A stretch of DNA of 64,000 nt, taken from assembly GCA_027886185.1 (NCBI GenBank), contig WOAB01000040.1, positions 6,882,001 through 6,946,000 on the forward strand. The letters run 5' to 3'. The DNA is from Rheum nobile. Taxonomy: Eukaryota > Streptophyta > Magnoliopsida > Caryophyllales > Polygonaceae. Positions 22,764 to 34,572 of this stretch are shown in pieces (positions within the stretch are counted from its first letter, which is position 1; every line of letters begins with the position of its first letter). Position numbers and translations under genes: made by a program. Below the pieces are notes generated by a model. The model worked only from the letters and a program-made list of their open reading frames with translations. It searched no databases and was not told where the DNA came from.

Positions 22764-23540
22764 AACATAAATATAGTCACACTAATGAGTAATTTGAAAA
22801 ATATACTACATAGAAAAATATTCGTACGATAATGACATTTAAATGTATAAATTTGTTTGGCTTAGCTATTTGTTACCCATATGCGTAGCTATATAACCAA
22901 TTGATGTGATATTATATATCTACGTATAAGATTAATATGATTAGTATGCTTATGATAATAAATATCTACGTATAAAATTCAACTCTCAAAACTTAATGTA
23001 TACGTTATTATAAATAATTCAATTAGCAAATCAAACTATGTATAAAATTTAGGAAGTTCAACCATATATTAAATTAGCAAATCAAACTACGTATAAAATT
23101 TAGGAAATCAACCATATACTCTCCATATATATAGTGTGTTGCTCTGACTGCTTAAGTAATTATGGTCTTATCTATCATATGTTATGGGTCTAGCTAATTT
23201 TAATGTCTTGTCGTTCCATTTATTCAAATCAATCTATACATCACCTCTCTACTCGATCTCATATATATTCACGTCGATCTATCGAATAATAACATGCGTC
23301 ATTCTATACCGATTTATGAAGTTCGGTTTTATCTCAATTAGAAATTATTTCTATTAATTCATCGTACTTATTCAGATCATTTTTAAGTTATAAGGTATAC
23401 AAAAATTGTATTAAAAGCAAGAATAATAAATTTATTTTTCATATAATTCAATAAGAAGCTAGTAAATAAGGATGTCTAAATATCACATCAAAAATTAAAT
23501 ACAAGTAGTTTGAATTGATTATTTTCATAGGAGAATTGTT
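22764..23540. other. Helicase intron, AT-rich
   Basis: Lies between helicase exons and is bounded by GTTAGT at 23554 and an acceptor at 22749-22751 on the minus strand. It has two near-copies of AATTAGCAAATCAAACTA near 23020 and 23075. No gene is seen. Confidence 0.6.
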
Positions 23541-24244
23541 AATAATACTAACCTTTGTTTCGAAGGACTGCCCTTTGTCTAGCAAGAATATCATCAGACA
23601 ATACATTCCATGTGTGCTCCAATATGAATCCCGGTCTAGACAAACTACCAGAGAGTAGTAACATTGCAAAAAGACTGCGGACATAGTGACCAGAGCTCCA
23701 GAAACTTGTCTCAACTATACCATCGATATACTCCTTGTCATCATCAAGCAATCCCATAGCATAGCAAGCTTATTTAAAAGATGGATGAACAACACCGTTG
23801 ACGGTCCTTATATCTTCATAACAGGTTGGTCCTCTAACATGGTTTAATAAGATTCTAAGGTAATAGTTTTCACCACTGCCCGGAGGAACATGATATATGC
23901 GACCTATTGTCTTCTTACCACCAGTTCGCTCTGACCATACTCTTTCTTTCTCTTTCCAAACAAATTTTTCTGGAAACTCATAATAACACAATTTTCTTGC
24001 ATCTTCATCCTTCTTGTTACAATCCATCCATGCCAAAAACTTCGTAGTAATATGACCAGCCTTATCTAATACGGAATCAATAGGATCCTCATCATCAAAA
24101 AGCACACTATGTTCATCGAGAAGATGAAAACTCAACCTCTCAACTGCAACAGATCTGTAGTGCAAGTCAAATGAATAAATTTTACAATCAGATTATGAGA
24201 TAGCTGTATTGTATCATGAAGAAAATTACTATTATAAAAAATAC

Positions 24245-26302
24245 CTTATTGATGGCATGTTGACCAATGTTTTACAGTTTTTGCAATTAAATTTATCTCC
24301 CTCAGGTTCAACTTTGCGGACACACTTCTTAAAAGCATGGTAGTACCAATTGATTTTATCCTCAAAATCAACAACATTAGCAACAACAACACCAAAACCA
24401 GTCTGCATATAAACACAATGTATAATGAATTTATCTCCAATGTCAGCATATTCTACTTATAAAAATACAAAATGCACTCTTATTAATTCATGATAAAAAA
24501 TTCAGCAAACAACGACAAAAAAATTTACAGAGTAAAGTTGACACCAGGATATAGCTTCAGTAACATGACAGTAACAACAGAAAACATGAATAAAACGGAT
24601 CATCCAATTAGTTAGATATTGTTATTACGTTTTAGAGGGAAGTTGTGTTTCCTAATCTCTGTCTTTTCCTCCTGTTTACTGCAGAACCTGAGCCTTCAGT
24701 TGAGTTCAGTGTGCCCAATATAAAACAAAGATCTATGTTCTGAAACAGTTCATTTTGTGCTCTTTTTTTAAATCTTTAACCACTTTGCAACTATAAATCT
24801 CTACCTTCGCAACTATAAATCTCTACCTTCGCAACTATAAATCTCTACCTTTTCTGATCAGGTTCAAACAGTTCATTCTGTGCTCTCCTAATTGTTAATT
24901 TGCAAAATATTTAAATGAACATAATCCAGGGTTAAGTTTTGTCAAGTACCAATTGCATTACTCTATTATATATATGACTATGAAATAAAATATTCAAACA
25001 AATTACCTCAAAAGCATCATTTATTTCCAGCAATGATTTTTTAAAAGAATGGTTAAAGAATGTGTCTTTTTTTGAGTCGGGAGTGATAGTAGATACATGA
25101 GTGATGCCGCGTGGTGACCCAGATTCATTAGTTGTAGAGCTGTATTTTTGAGAAAAGAACATATTAAATAACATTTATATATTTTAAAGATATTTAAAAT
25201 AAAACTAAATCTAAACAGTTTACCTTTCCATAAAAGCGACAATATCAGAGAGGTTATGATCAAAGTGAATTTTTGAACCAAAGAGTCCATTTGTAATTGT
25301 GAAGTTTCCTAAAATACATTACATTTGAAAAGTATAAATTTATATAAGTAGTTATAAAACTAAATAATTGTAATATACATAGGATGACATAGTATTAGTA
25401 TATTACCTCGAAAAAACTTAACCCTGAAAAACTGAAATATCAATATTACACGTTCATCCTTACATCCTTCAATGTGACTTTTCATCTCCTCAGCATAACG
25501 GTCCCACAAGGTACAACTAAGAACTTTTTTACTGAAATATGCAAAAGGACAAAATTCAGCATCATATGATATAACGAAAATATGAATATGAATAGATAAT
25601 AACCTTTGATCTTCCACTTTAATCTCAAGTTTTTTGATATCTCTAGAACCATCTTTTTTTCTTATATGTAACGGTATCATTGAATTCAATCAACTCACCA
25701 ACAACATCTACATCAAAAAGAAAGGAAGATATTAGCATTTGATGTATGGTAAAATTAAAAAAAAAAACAGAATTCAGTAAAAAACTAAAAGAAAAACCAT
25801 ACCAACACAAGTATTCTCACTAAGCTGCCCAGATAATATACTTTCAAAATCTACCAAGTTTGTTCCTATTGCACTGATGGAAGCATCAGAGCATTGTTGA
25901 ACATGAGTAGAGTGAAAGAAAGTTATCTTATATGAGTGTTGGGTAATTTTCCAGCGGTTGGTATTTTCATCAACACTAAAATTTGATATTTGTATATGGA
26001 ATTCTCCTTGATAACTTGGGAACATTTGTTGACAAAAAAACATGGGATGGTAGATTCAATGCTAGAATTATGTATAAATATAGTAAACATGAATGATTAG
26101 TAATGAATATAATCAAAAAAATAGAACTTCAAATTAAAATGGATGGATGATGGCTTCTTAATAACTTGACCTTTTCATCTATAAGGATCATGTGAATATC
26201 ATCTCTTCCTCTAGGATTCTTTTGCTTCCACAAGCCTACCACACAAACTTTGAGTGACCAATCACCTTTCACTTCAGTGATGTCATCAATAAAATTGGCC
26301 AT
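24245..26302 (-). pseudogene. Helitron RPA1-like single-strand DNA-binding protein, decayed
   Basis: Exons on the minus strand resemble plant replication protein A large subunit as carried by plant Helitrons: 26302-26171 (MANFIDDITEVKGDWSLKV), about 26044-25803 (FHIQISNFSV), 25707-25604 (DVVGELIEF), 25531-25407 (LSCTLWDRYAEEM), 25308-25224, 25139-25007 and 24402-24245. The last exon reads WYYHAFKKC then FNCKNC, the C-terminal zinc-finger region, with the first cysteine replaced by Phe. A frameshift lies in the A run of the third exon. The 3' exon joins in phase (AG|A) to the helicase exon at 24154. An intron near 24787-24851 holds three 22 bp tandem copies of GCAACTATAAATCTCTACC. Confidence 0.8.
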
Positions 26303-26644
26303 TAGAGAACCTAATCAATGTAACCATACATAATCAAATGTCAAATTTCAGCAATAAAAAAATCAGACTATGAATATACAGGATATATAAAAAAATAGTG
26401 CAGTATGTATATGAATACCTTGAGGCTCAAAAAGAATGAAGCAGTTCTCTGTTTAAAATCTGCAAGTGGGATACGTTTTGACTTGTGAGTTTCAGAAAAA
26501 GTCCATATATATTTATAGAATTAACACGATTGAAGATAAAACTGTAAAAAGATAGGATTAGATATCATATCTTTACACTATATAAAATTAATATTTAGAT
26601 TATTTAGCAGAAGTAGAATATAAATAAACAAATAGAGTAAAGCT

Positions 26645-27040
26645 TGTATATATCTATTAGTCTTAATTGATTATTTAATCAAACTGGATTTAAAGATATG
26701 ATATCTAAATTTGATCGAAAAAGAAAGATATGATTATCTAATAAAACTGGCAGCAATTTAACCTGTCCATCTTCTGCTGGTATCTTGGATCCAGATGAGT
26801 AAAGATTGTAAATCTATCTATTAGTCTTAATTGATTATCTAATCAAACTGGATTTAGAGATATGATATCTAAATTTGATCGAAAAAGAAAATATGATTAT
26901 CTAATAAAACTGGCAGCAATATCGTATCTTTAAGTTGTAAAAGTAAACCATAGTTGCATATAATATATTAGGCTAGATAGAGGTATACTATAGAAAAATA
27001 ATCTGTCCATCTTCTGCTGGTATATTGAATCCAGATGCTG
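26645..27040. repeat. Direct duplication in the Helitron 5' region
   Basis: A block starting ATCTATTAGTCTTAATTGAT occurs at about 26652 and 26814 and runs for about 110 bp to ACTGGCAGCAAT. A second phrase, CTGTCCATCTTCTGCTGG, occurs at 26763 and 27003. It indicates a local tandem duplication with later divergence. Confidence 0.8.
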
Positions 27041-27273
27041 GAACCTACTCCAATACTTCCAAATATTATGAGGACCTTCAGTTGTTTAGAAAATCATTGG
27101 CGTTGTACTACTGGGTCATTCAATTCAGTGTATGCATTGCAGAGCTGTGAAAGTTCAAGAAAAGACACAAGTCAATATATAGCAGAGCAGAATAGGAAGA
27201 TAAGTCACGAAAAAATTAACATATTTTCAATATGAGTTAAACCTGAATTATTGATGGAACCAATATCCTTAAT

Positions 27274-27415
27274 CATTACCAAAATAACAGATCCATTCAA
27301 GAATTGACATCGGCAAGCAATAATTTAAAGTCAATACGGTAGATCGATATACGCATGGTAGCGATCTTGCGCTGGAATTGTTCGATCAAGGGCGTACAAG
27401 TCCTGATCTGAGCTC
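27274..27415. repeat. 142 bp direct repeat, copy 1
   Basis: Identical to 27728-27869 except for about two bases by eye. It runs from CATTACCAAAATAAC to GATCTGAGCTC. Offset between the copies is 454 bp. Confidence 0.95.
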
Positions 27416-27680
27416 CTCGCCCAAAACATCAACTTGAACTCCTGCATTTCTCAATTCCTGAATTGCATCGCCCCGTAGATGCTGCAATGGATTCCTCATT
27501 CCTATCACCGCCCTTCCGATTCCTGCCTAATTCACCAGCCATTAAGAAATCAAAACACAGACAAATCGAAATGAATTCATCTACCGAATTAGAACAACAA
27601 TTAGCTGAGAACCGGATTAGAAATGAGAAAAAGAGAAAGAAAAACCTTGATAAGAGATGAAACAGAAGTGTGGTCGCCAT
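27410..27680 (-). pseudogene. Captured exon resembling plant riboflavin biosynthesis PyrR
   Basis: On the minus strand the sequence reads VIGMRNPLQHLRGDAIQEL then VQVDVLGEELRS. This resembles the N-terminal deaminase-like part of plant plastid PyrR, where a phrase of this kind precedes VLGEDL. The frame stops soon after, inside the 142 bp repeat. Upstream on the same strand an ATG at 27681 reads MATTLLFHLLS up to a GT, which may be an older exon. It is a fragment, not a gene. I recognise the family by memory of its motif, so the assignment is moderate. Confidence 0.5.
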
Positions 27681-27727
27681 GGCAATCGCCAGGCTCCAGG
27701 TTAAGGTAAGCAGTAGAGTCCCGACAC

Positions 27728-27869
27728 CATTACCAAAATAACAGATCCATTCAAGAATTGACATCGGCAAGCAGTAATTTAAAGTCAATACGGTAGATCG
27801 ATATACCCATGGTAGCGATCTTGCGCTGGAATTGTTCGATCAAGGGCGTACAAGTCCTGATCTGAGCTC
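27728..27869. repeat. 142 bp direct repeat, copy 2
   Basis: Second copy of 27274-27415. On the side next to GAGCTC the neighbouring sequence is different, so the duplication ends exactly there. Confidence 0.95.
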
Positions 27870-27998
27870 TGAGGCTGACCGGGGATCGCCAGTCAACACG
27901 GTGACTCCAACGCGGAGCAGAGCAGCGGAGAGATCGTAGCGCGGACGACAAGCTCGTCGATCGGTGAAACGTCAACTACGCCGGCGGCTTCGGAACCT

Positions 27999-28083
<85 letters not shown>

Positions 28084-28220
28084 TGAGCAGAGAGAAGAAG
28101 CGAGACGGTACCGAGCGGCCCTGAGAAGCGCTGAAGAAGACGAAGAAGATGAAAAAACTATCAAATTTTGGCGGTGGAAGCTAGGGAAGGCAGAAATCAA
28201 GGATTGATGATAGTGGGCTG
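27870..28220 (-). other. Captured 5' leader of a host gene with (CT)40
   Basis: On the minus strand this looks like a plant gene start: Ser-rich coding-like sequence (FHRQNLIVFSSSSSSSALL), a CT-rich leader, then GC-rich sequence. It is unlike the AT-rich Helitron around it. The donor gene is not recognised. Confidence 0.4.
28001..28080. repeat. (GA)40 microsatellite
   Basis: Eighty uninterrupted bases of GA on the plus strand, CT on the minus strand, within the captured leader-like sequence. Confidence 0.99.
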
Positions 28221-28734
28221 GGTTATGTTTTGATAAAGGGCCGGTTTCACAGATTCTTGCTTATTTCTTTTGTTCCAGCCCACACAACGTAATTAATATA
28301 TGCATAAGCGTGCTAACTAAAGAGAAGAAATAGATATGAACCATATCTATTTCAAGATAGAGATATGGATACAAGATTAGAATTTTAATATCAAATCTTG
28401 ATAATCTGTTATATTTATGAAATTCGAACATGTAAAAATATCTATTTCAAGATTTGAGCAAAGCATTTTCTAAGATTTGAACCATATCTATTTATGATAT
28501 TGTTATTGTTAATCTCGTAAGTATTTTCTAAGATTTTGAGTTCTCATAAATTGTGATTTTGATAAAAGATTTTTAGTTAAAGTGAAATAAAAATATATAT
28601 ATATTAAGATATATGGTTAAATTTTGATTTGATAAAAAGTGATATAAAAATTAAAAATTAAGAATGAGGTGGGTCCAGAAACGTTCTGATGGCTTTAAAA
28701 GGTTCAGCTTTAATATATAGTAATAGATATATAA

Positions 28735-29282
28735 AAAATAATCTATCTATATAAAAAACAATCTATCTATATATATATATATATATAGATAGATAGATTG
28801 TTTTGTATATGTAGATATTGTATATTTTTTATAATTTCAAATTGTTTTGTACCATGTATAGTGTAATTGAGATGTGTAGTACACCCTTATATCTAGGTAT
28901 ATTTATTGATCTTGACATTGAGTCACTTATAAATCAGTTATGTGTTGCAATTATGTTATCATCCAAAAAATTCACCATTTTATTGATATAATCATTGGCT
29001 TTTAATCTTTAAAACCAGAGTTTGGCAGTGTATGTGTAACATTTCAAAAATAGGGGAAAAGGTGGATCCTACATGGATGTTGTTAGAGTGGTATATGAGT
29101 AGAACAAATAGTGGATTTGAAGTGATGGTTATTTAACATAATTGTAACACATAGTCGATTCATACGTGACTCAAAGGCAAAATCAATAAACATACCCTGA
29201 AATAAGGGTGTATACAAATCAATTACACGAGACATGGTACAAAACAATTTGATATTATAAAAAATAAACAATAATTATATAT
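28735..29282. mobile_element. Fold-back element with arms of about 150 bp
   Basis: The arm at about 28805-28965 (with TTGTTTTGTACCATGT and TGTAATTGAG) pairs imperfectly with 29115-29275 (with ACATGGTACAAAACAA and CAATTACACGAG). A smaller perfect-looking palindrome of ATCTATCTATATA lies at 28762-28802. No coding region and no certain target duplication. Confidence 0.7.
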
Positions 29283-29467
29283 GGTTTTTTCTAGTGTGTG
29301 CCCATGGACACACTCTAAGAACTCATTTTTTGACAATTATTTAGTTAGCCACTAGTTTAATCTTGTTTGCTAAGGGTTTATCAATTCTCTATTAGAGAAT
29401 ATTTTGAAGATAAATTTCCTATTTAAGCTTGTTAGCATGTGCCCATGGACACACACTAGAAAAACCG
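29283..29467. mobile_element. Mutator-type MITE, 185 bp
   Basis: The ends GGTTTTTTCTAGTGTGTG and, inverted, CGGTTTTTCTAGTGTGTG are bounded by 9 bp duplications ATTATATAT at 29274-29282 and 29468-29476. Each end has the near-palindrome GTGCCCATGGACAC. The 9 bp duplication points to Mutator-like transposition. The TA-rich duplication lowers certainty slightly. Confidence 0.75.
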
Positions 29468-29670
29468 ATTATATATATAGAAAACAATTTGATACTAAAC
29501 CCGTACAAGGTATGGGGGAATTACTGAAGTTGAATCGGTTAATGTCACTTATCATTCTCACATTGAGCCAAGTCATTTTTTGTCACATGTCAAGTCTGCA
29601 ATATGCCATGTGTCATTTTTTTTTTTGTGGATTTTATTATGATGAAGTAGGATCAAGTGCATATTAGTGA

Positions 29671-30962
29671 TATAGTAAATAGTAGGGAGCGTTATAGACT
29701 GTTAGAATGAAATAATCCAACGGTTAGGATTTAATCAAATAAATTAAAATAGGTTGTTCTGTAGTGAATCACATCTTTCCTAACACTTAAATCCCTTAAT
29801 TAACGCATGTTTATTTTTTTGGATTTTTTCTAATCTGTATCTCTCATTCGTTTTCTGTATGTTATGATTCAGTGATTAATGTTAATTGTTCATTACAGTA
29901 CAGTTTCTCGTTATTGTTCACGTTGTTCATTTTGGATTTTGAATTTGTTCATTAGATTAGTTTTGATATGAACGAAAGACGTATAATATTTCGATCGACT
30001 TCATCTTGTTCATTACATATGTCAATATTGATTCTTGTTCTTGTCTTTGTTCATCTTGTTCATTTAAGATTTTAAACTTGTATTAGATCAGTTGTTACAT
30101 AAACAAAAGGTTTATGGTATTTCGATCGACTTCATATTGTTGATTACATATGTCAACATTGTTCATTAGGCCTTTGGGTGAATGAGACAATTAAGATAGT
30201 GTTCAGTAGAATGTGCAGTTTTTTTTATTGTTCATTTCAGAATTTGAATTTGTTCATTAGGACATTTGTATATGAACGAAAGACATGTAATTTCAAACGA
30301 GTTCATCTTGTTCGTTACATATATCAACATTGTTCATTAGGTCTTTGGGTGTTTGAACAACTAGGATAATGTTCATATGAACAGTTAAAAGATACGTATA
30401 TTATTCCCCTAGTTCATCTTGTTCATTGTATTTAAATCTTGTTCATTATGCTTATCTGCATATTTCATAACGTTAATGTCTACTACTAGTTAATTTGGAA
30501 GCATAATCTATACATATCTTACCTTGAACAACTTATAATACCTTGAACATATATGAGTTCTTACAGCTGAACTCTACCTTTAATTCTTTTGAAACTCGAT
30601 TTGTAAAGATCATCCATTCGGATGGTTTAGGGCAACCATCGTGTTAGATGGGTCCTAATGTTTGTCTATTATAAAAAAAATCTATTACAACAACTATGGC
30701 GGGCAGAGAGGTTGAAGATGAGACTACCAGAGAAAGAGGAGAGTAAAAAAAAATTATAGGTGAAAAGTTTGAGTAGTAAATTTGGGGAGATCGAGATTTT
30801 AGGGAATAAATTATTTACTTCCTTAATAATATCTTTCTTTATGTTGTTACAGATTCTATTCCATGAACAAGTACGTCCTATTGTAACTTACATTAACGTT
30901 AGTATATTATCCTTGTGATTAAAAAGATCAACGTTCCATAAAGCTCCATACTATTTACTATA
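29671..30962. mobile_element. Motif-array element D (TTGTTCATT)
   Basis: Terminal inverted repeats TATAGTAAATAGTAGGGAGC and, from the right, TATAGTAAATAGTATGGAGC continue with similarity for about 33 bp. About 15 TTGTTCATT-like units lie at 29880-30460, followed by a few inverse units such as TTGAACAACTT near 30523. The flanks show no clear duplication beyond a possible TA. No transposase. Confidence 0.72.
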
Positions 30963-32071
30963 GAAAGTCTTCTCACCAGAATCCAACTCTTATTATAATT
31001 ATGTAATTATGTTTGTGATGATCTTTTTATTTGTAGCATTATATAATCTTGTTTTCCCATAAAAAAAATTATAGTAGTTTTTTTAGTGTGATTATGCTTC
31101 TAAGAAGTTATTTTATATTTAATGATATAAGGATATATATAAATTGGTATATCTCCCTACCTACTTATAATGTCATATCTATTTTATAATCCATATTGTT
31201 ATGATATAAATTTATATTATAATACTAAATAAGTTATCCAATAAGGCTACATGCCTACATGTATCTATCCTCATTAATTCGTCTATGTTATGACACATGT
31301 CATTTTTTTTAATTTTGTCACATTACTTAATATATTTGATAATATAATTATTATATTGTTTTTTATTTACAAATCTTTTAGTCAATTATTTTTGTTATTT
31401 GATTTTCGAAAATATGCTTTCATAACTAAATTATATTACAAAAATATTATATAATACATGATTGAGAAAAATACTTTGTAAGAAAATTTATATTAATTAT
31501 AAAAATTGATAATTTCATAAAATTTTATACCTTATTATCAATACATTTATAATTATTTTAAATATATATTAATTTAAAATATCATTAATATTTTATACAT
31601 AAAATATATAATGTAATAACTTCTACAACGCATGAGAATTACGCTGGTATTGAACTACACGACAAAAAATTCTATAAATTCACGAAACTCTAATTTAGGC
31701 CGAATCCAAATCTAATCTAGCAAAGGAGTCTATCAAATGGTCGTGGACTTAAACAGAGATTTTAAATATAAAAAAGTCAATTGACGCATGATAAATTGAT
31801 CGATGTATACCAACATATTTTTATATATCCATAAAAAAACAAACATATTTTTATCCACGACATTTTTTTGAAAGATTTTTTTAGCTCATAAAAAATTTTG
31901 TGTTCTCGTCCGAATGGATATTATAGATTGATTTTTTAATATTTTAAGTTTTGCTTGTTTAGAAAAGAACATTAGTGAAAACCAAATTTGATTGTTTGGT
32001 TGGAAAAATGTGTTCTGAGCTTGAATATGTTATTTATGATCAACTATAATTTTATGATAAACATTTTTTCC
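30963..32071. other. AT-rich intergenic sequence, nothing recognised
   Basis: No open reading frame of interest, no terminal repeats and no RNA gene that I can support. Confidence 0.5.
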
Positions 32072-33037
32072 CGATAATTTCGTGTAATACATTGAATTTA
32101 AGCAATTTTCGCGAGAAACCTAGATGTACGGTCGATTTTATACGGTATCCTTGATGTTTTTTGAGTTTTTTTTGTCAAATGTCCTTCCGTTGAATATAAA
32201 ATAACATGTCGTTAATTTTTAAAATAAAAAATAAGCTTATCTCCTGACTCCTCTCAGTGCGACCCCGACATATCTTTCTGAAAACGTGGGGTTGGTGGCT
32301 TGCCATTTTTGCAAGGTGAGGTCGGTGTTTGGTCGGCGGTGGATGGGCATTTATGCGAGACGACGGAGCCTGGGCGGTGGACGACGAAGCTTGGGTGACG
32401 GTGGGTGAGCGGTGTAAGCGACGAAAGCTACTTGTGCGAATGCGACCAACGCGGGAGTTGAGAAGCAGCGGCGGTTGTTGGGGACATCCGTTCATGCAAG
32501 ATTTCTTTCTACCCCTTTTACAAATATTAGGGTTTTAATTGTGAATTTATAAATTTTGGATGGATTAAAATTTAGGGATGAATTTAGGATTTTCAATTCT
32601 AGGGTCTGAATTTGATTTGGGAATTTCAGATTTGGGAATGAAATTTGGGAATGGATTTCCTATATGAGAATGAAATTATGTGGTCGAAGTGATATGTGTG
32701 CACTCTCAGTCGCCTAGTTTCAACCACCCTCGCTTCGTCGCCCACCGCCCTTGCTCTGTAGCCCACTTCCCTCCTTCGCTTGTCGAGTCGAGCTCCAAGC
32801 CTCAGCCTCCAACCTCCCTTCGCTTTGTGTTCTTTCTTTCAACTAGTCTCATTATTTTTTTAAGCATTTTTTATGTTTTACTTTACACAGATAATGTTTT
32901 CTTAACGTGGTGTTAACGAGAAGCGTATTTCACAAAACAATTAAAAAATTTAGGAGTATCGTGTAAAAATGACTATACCTCTTGATATTTCGCAAAAATT
33001 GCTTAATTTTAGGGTACGACATGAAATTTCCAATATT
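32072..33037. mobile_element. TIR element with GC-rich cargo, possible Pack-MULE
   Basis: Inverted ends of about 90 bp share AATTTC(A/G)TGT, TTAAGCAATTTT and the order of later blocks (TTTTTACACGATACTCC against TTTTATACGGTATCC). Between them lie GC-rich coding-like pieces at 32285-32490 and 32700-32830 that differ sharply from the AT-rich terminal parts. The minus-strand reading contains GRIRTSSFRRLHRSP; I do not recognise a gene. The target duplication is not clear, so the Mutator assignment is from arm length and cargo only. Confidence 0.5.
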
Positions 33038-33669
33038 TTTTATATAATGAACACAAGACATTAGTAAGTTTACCATATGGCAGTATGGCTCAATAGTTCA
33101 TATACTAGGTTTTTGGCTGATATTTCCTGAACATTTACATTGATAATAAAATGTTATAGTCTAAGAAGTCATTTTTTTGGAATATATCCACCGAATATGT
33201 ATTTTAGATTATTTTTCACTAACAATGATGGTTTCAAGTTTTTTGCCACCTATTATCCTTGGATTAATAGTTAATACCCAAGTTATAACTCTATTATTGT
33301 TTTTTAAAATATATTCTATTTTAATTGCACATTATAACACACTTTATAATACATTAAAAAATATTATAATGTGTCATCCAAAAAGACCACCCAAAATTGG
33401 TACTCCATCAGCGTAAGAAAAAAGTGTTATTTTAGCCTTAAACTTTTGTTAGGAAACATTTGTCATTCTAGTGTTTTAGGCGATGATGTATTGGTGAATT
33501 ACGATATATGCTATTGAAAGTTGCATATATTGATATAATTTATGTAAAATTTTATTTACTGATTGGTTAAAAATTAGGTGAGTAGTTATTAAATTATATA
33601 TTTTTAAAAAAGATTATAATATTTTAATTTAATAATTATATTTCTTAATAATTGTATTAAAGTCTAAAA
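33038..33669. other. AT-rich intergenic sequence
   Basis: No supported gene. At 33670, after an A, begins TCTACTATATATCTACTAAA, which resembles a Helitron 5' end, but no partner 3' end is seen. Confidence 0.35.
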
Positions 33670-33924
33670 TCTACTATATATCTACTAAACTAAAACCCCA
33701 ACTAAGCCACTTGGCGCCCCCACAATAAATCCACCCCTTCCTATTGCCATGTGGCATCATGCCATTAATTTTGCCATGTGAAAATCTAACCTTTTTCCGT
33801 TTTATTTTGAAAATGAAATCTCTGCAATAATTTACAGTCTATGCATACTATACAAAAATTAATCTGCAATATTTTTACATGATTTCTATTTAGCGCCCCG
33901 ACAAAATTGTTATTTAACACCTTG

Positions 33925-34047
33925 GTCCATCCGTGACGGGCCAAAAAGCTTCATCCGTGACGGACGGACATGACCCATCCGTGACGGGCCAAAGAGTTTC
34001 ATCTGTCACGAACGAAACATGTCCATCTGTCACGGATGAGGTTAACA
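33925..34047. repeat. CATCCGTGACGG motif array, first block
   Basis: Five to six units of CATCCGTGACGG or its inverse CGTCACGGATG within 120 bp upstream of the FAR1/MULE-type exon 1. A second block lies in the first intron at 34573-34675. Confidence 0.85.
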
Positions 34048-34572
34048 ACCATAAACATTAAATGTTACTTGTCCCCACCTAACAACATTAACTACCGTCA
34101 TATTCTAACATATTATGGCCAAAATTAAACCCTAAACCTCAACCATTCATTCTCTTCCATCCCACAACACTTCTTCCATTCTCTTCCATTAGTTTCATTC
34201 TTTTCCATGGAAAATGAATATAATTTTTTCAACTTCAATGGTGGAGAAGATGTTTCAAGAGATTATCATCACAATGAGGTATATTTTTTAAGTTTTTACT
34301 TTACATGTTAGTGGAAGTTAAGAATTTTATGGTTTTTTCTTGTGAATGTCTATATGTTTGAGTTGTTCTTTGGAAAAACAAACACTTTCTTAAGGTAATT
34401 CTCAATAGTTGTTACTATATATTCATAAAAACTTCATCTTTGATTATGTTGTACTAAAAAGTTGGAGAATTTGTGTATAAAACTGCATGTTTGAGTGTTT
34501 GGCGTTGTTATACTGGATTTTTACTAGATCTTTGCAAGTGTAAAAACTTCGTTCATAAACTATTTTTTTTTA

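Larger units (their letters stand above)
20436..24154 (-). pseudogene. Helitron PIF1-like helicase region, inactivated
   Basis: Superfamily 1B helicase part of a Helitron protein, which would unwind DNA during rolling-circle transposition. Three exons read with consistent splice phases: 24154-23555, 22748-22263 and 22074 down to the hAT insertion at 20916. The last codons and the original stop survive beyond the insertion at 20436-20469. Visible motifs are LLDDDKEYID and SDDILARQR, Walker A GNGGTGKT, Walker B WDEAPM, GGDFRQILPV, RLTKNMRL, MTINKS and QLYVAFSRV. Premature stops lie at 23770-23772 (before ACYAMGLLDDD) and 21944-21946 (before the GGDFRQ motif). The usual KSQGQS reads KSHEQS. It is spliced in phase to the RPA-like exons upstream. 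Confidence 0.88.
20273..28727 (-). mobile_element. Helitron, 8.5 kb, decayed, with RPA-helicase gene and captured fragments
   Basis: On the minus strand the element starts TCTATTACTATATATTAAAG at 28727 and ends in CTAG at 20273, 10-11 bases after a hairpin CCCGTG...CACGGG (20282-20298). It lies between an A and a T without target duplication, as Helitrons do. From 5' to 3' it holds gene-derived leader sequence with a (CT)40 run, a riboflavin-enzyme-like exon inside a duplicated 142 bp segment, RPA-like exons, PIF1-like helicase exons and a hAT MITE. The rolling-circle Rep (HUH) domain expected before the helicase is not visible. Stops and frameshifts make its proteins non-functional. Confidence 0.88.

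Noticed and set aside
27976..28200. Open frame with a long Leu-Ser repeat
   Set aside because: Most of it is translation of the (CT)40 microsatellite. Kept only as a captured leader, not as a gene.
33670..33720. Helitron 5' terminus
   Set aside because: It resembles one (A|TCTACTATATATC) but has no matching CTRR-T end with a hairpin downstream in the right orientation, so not called as an element.
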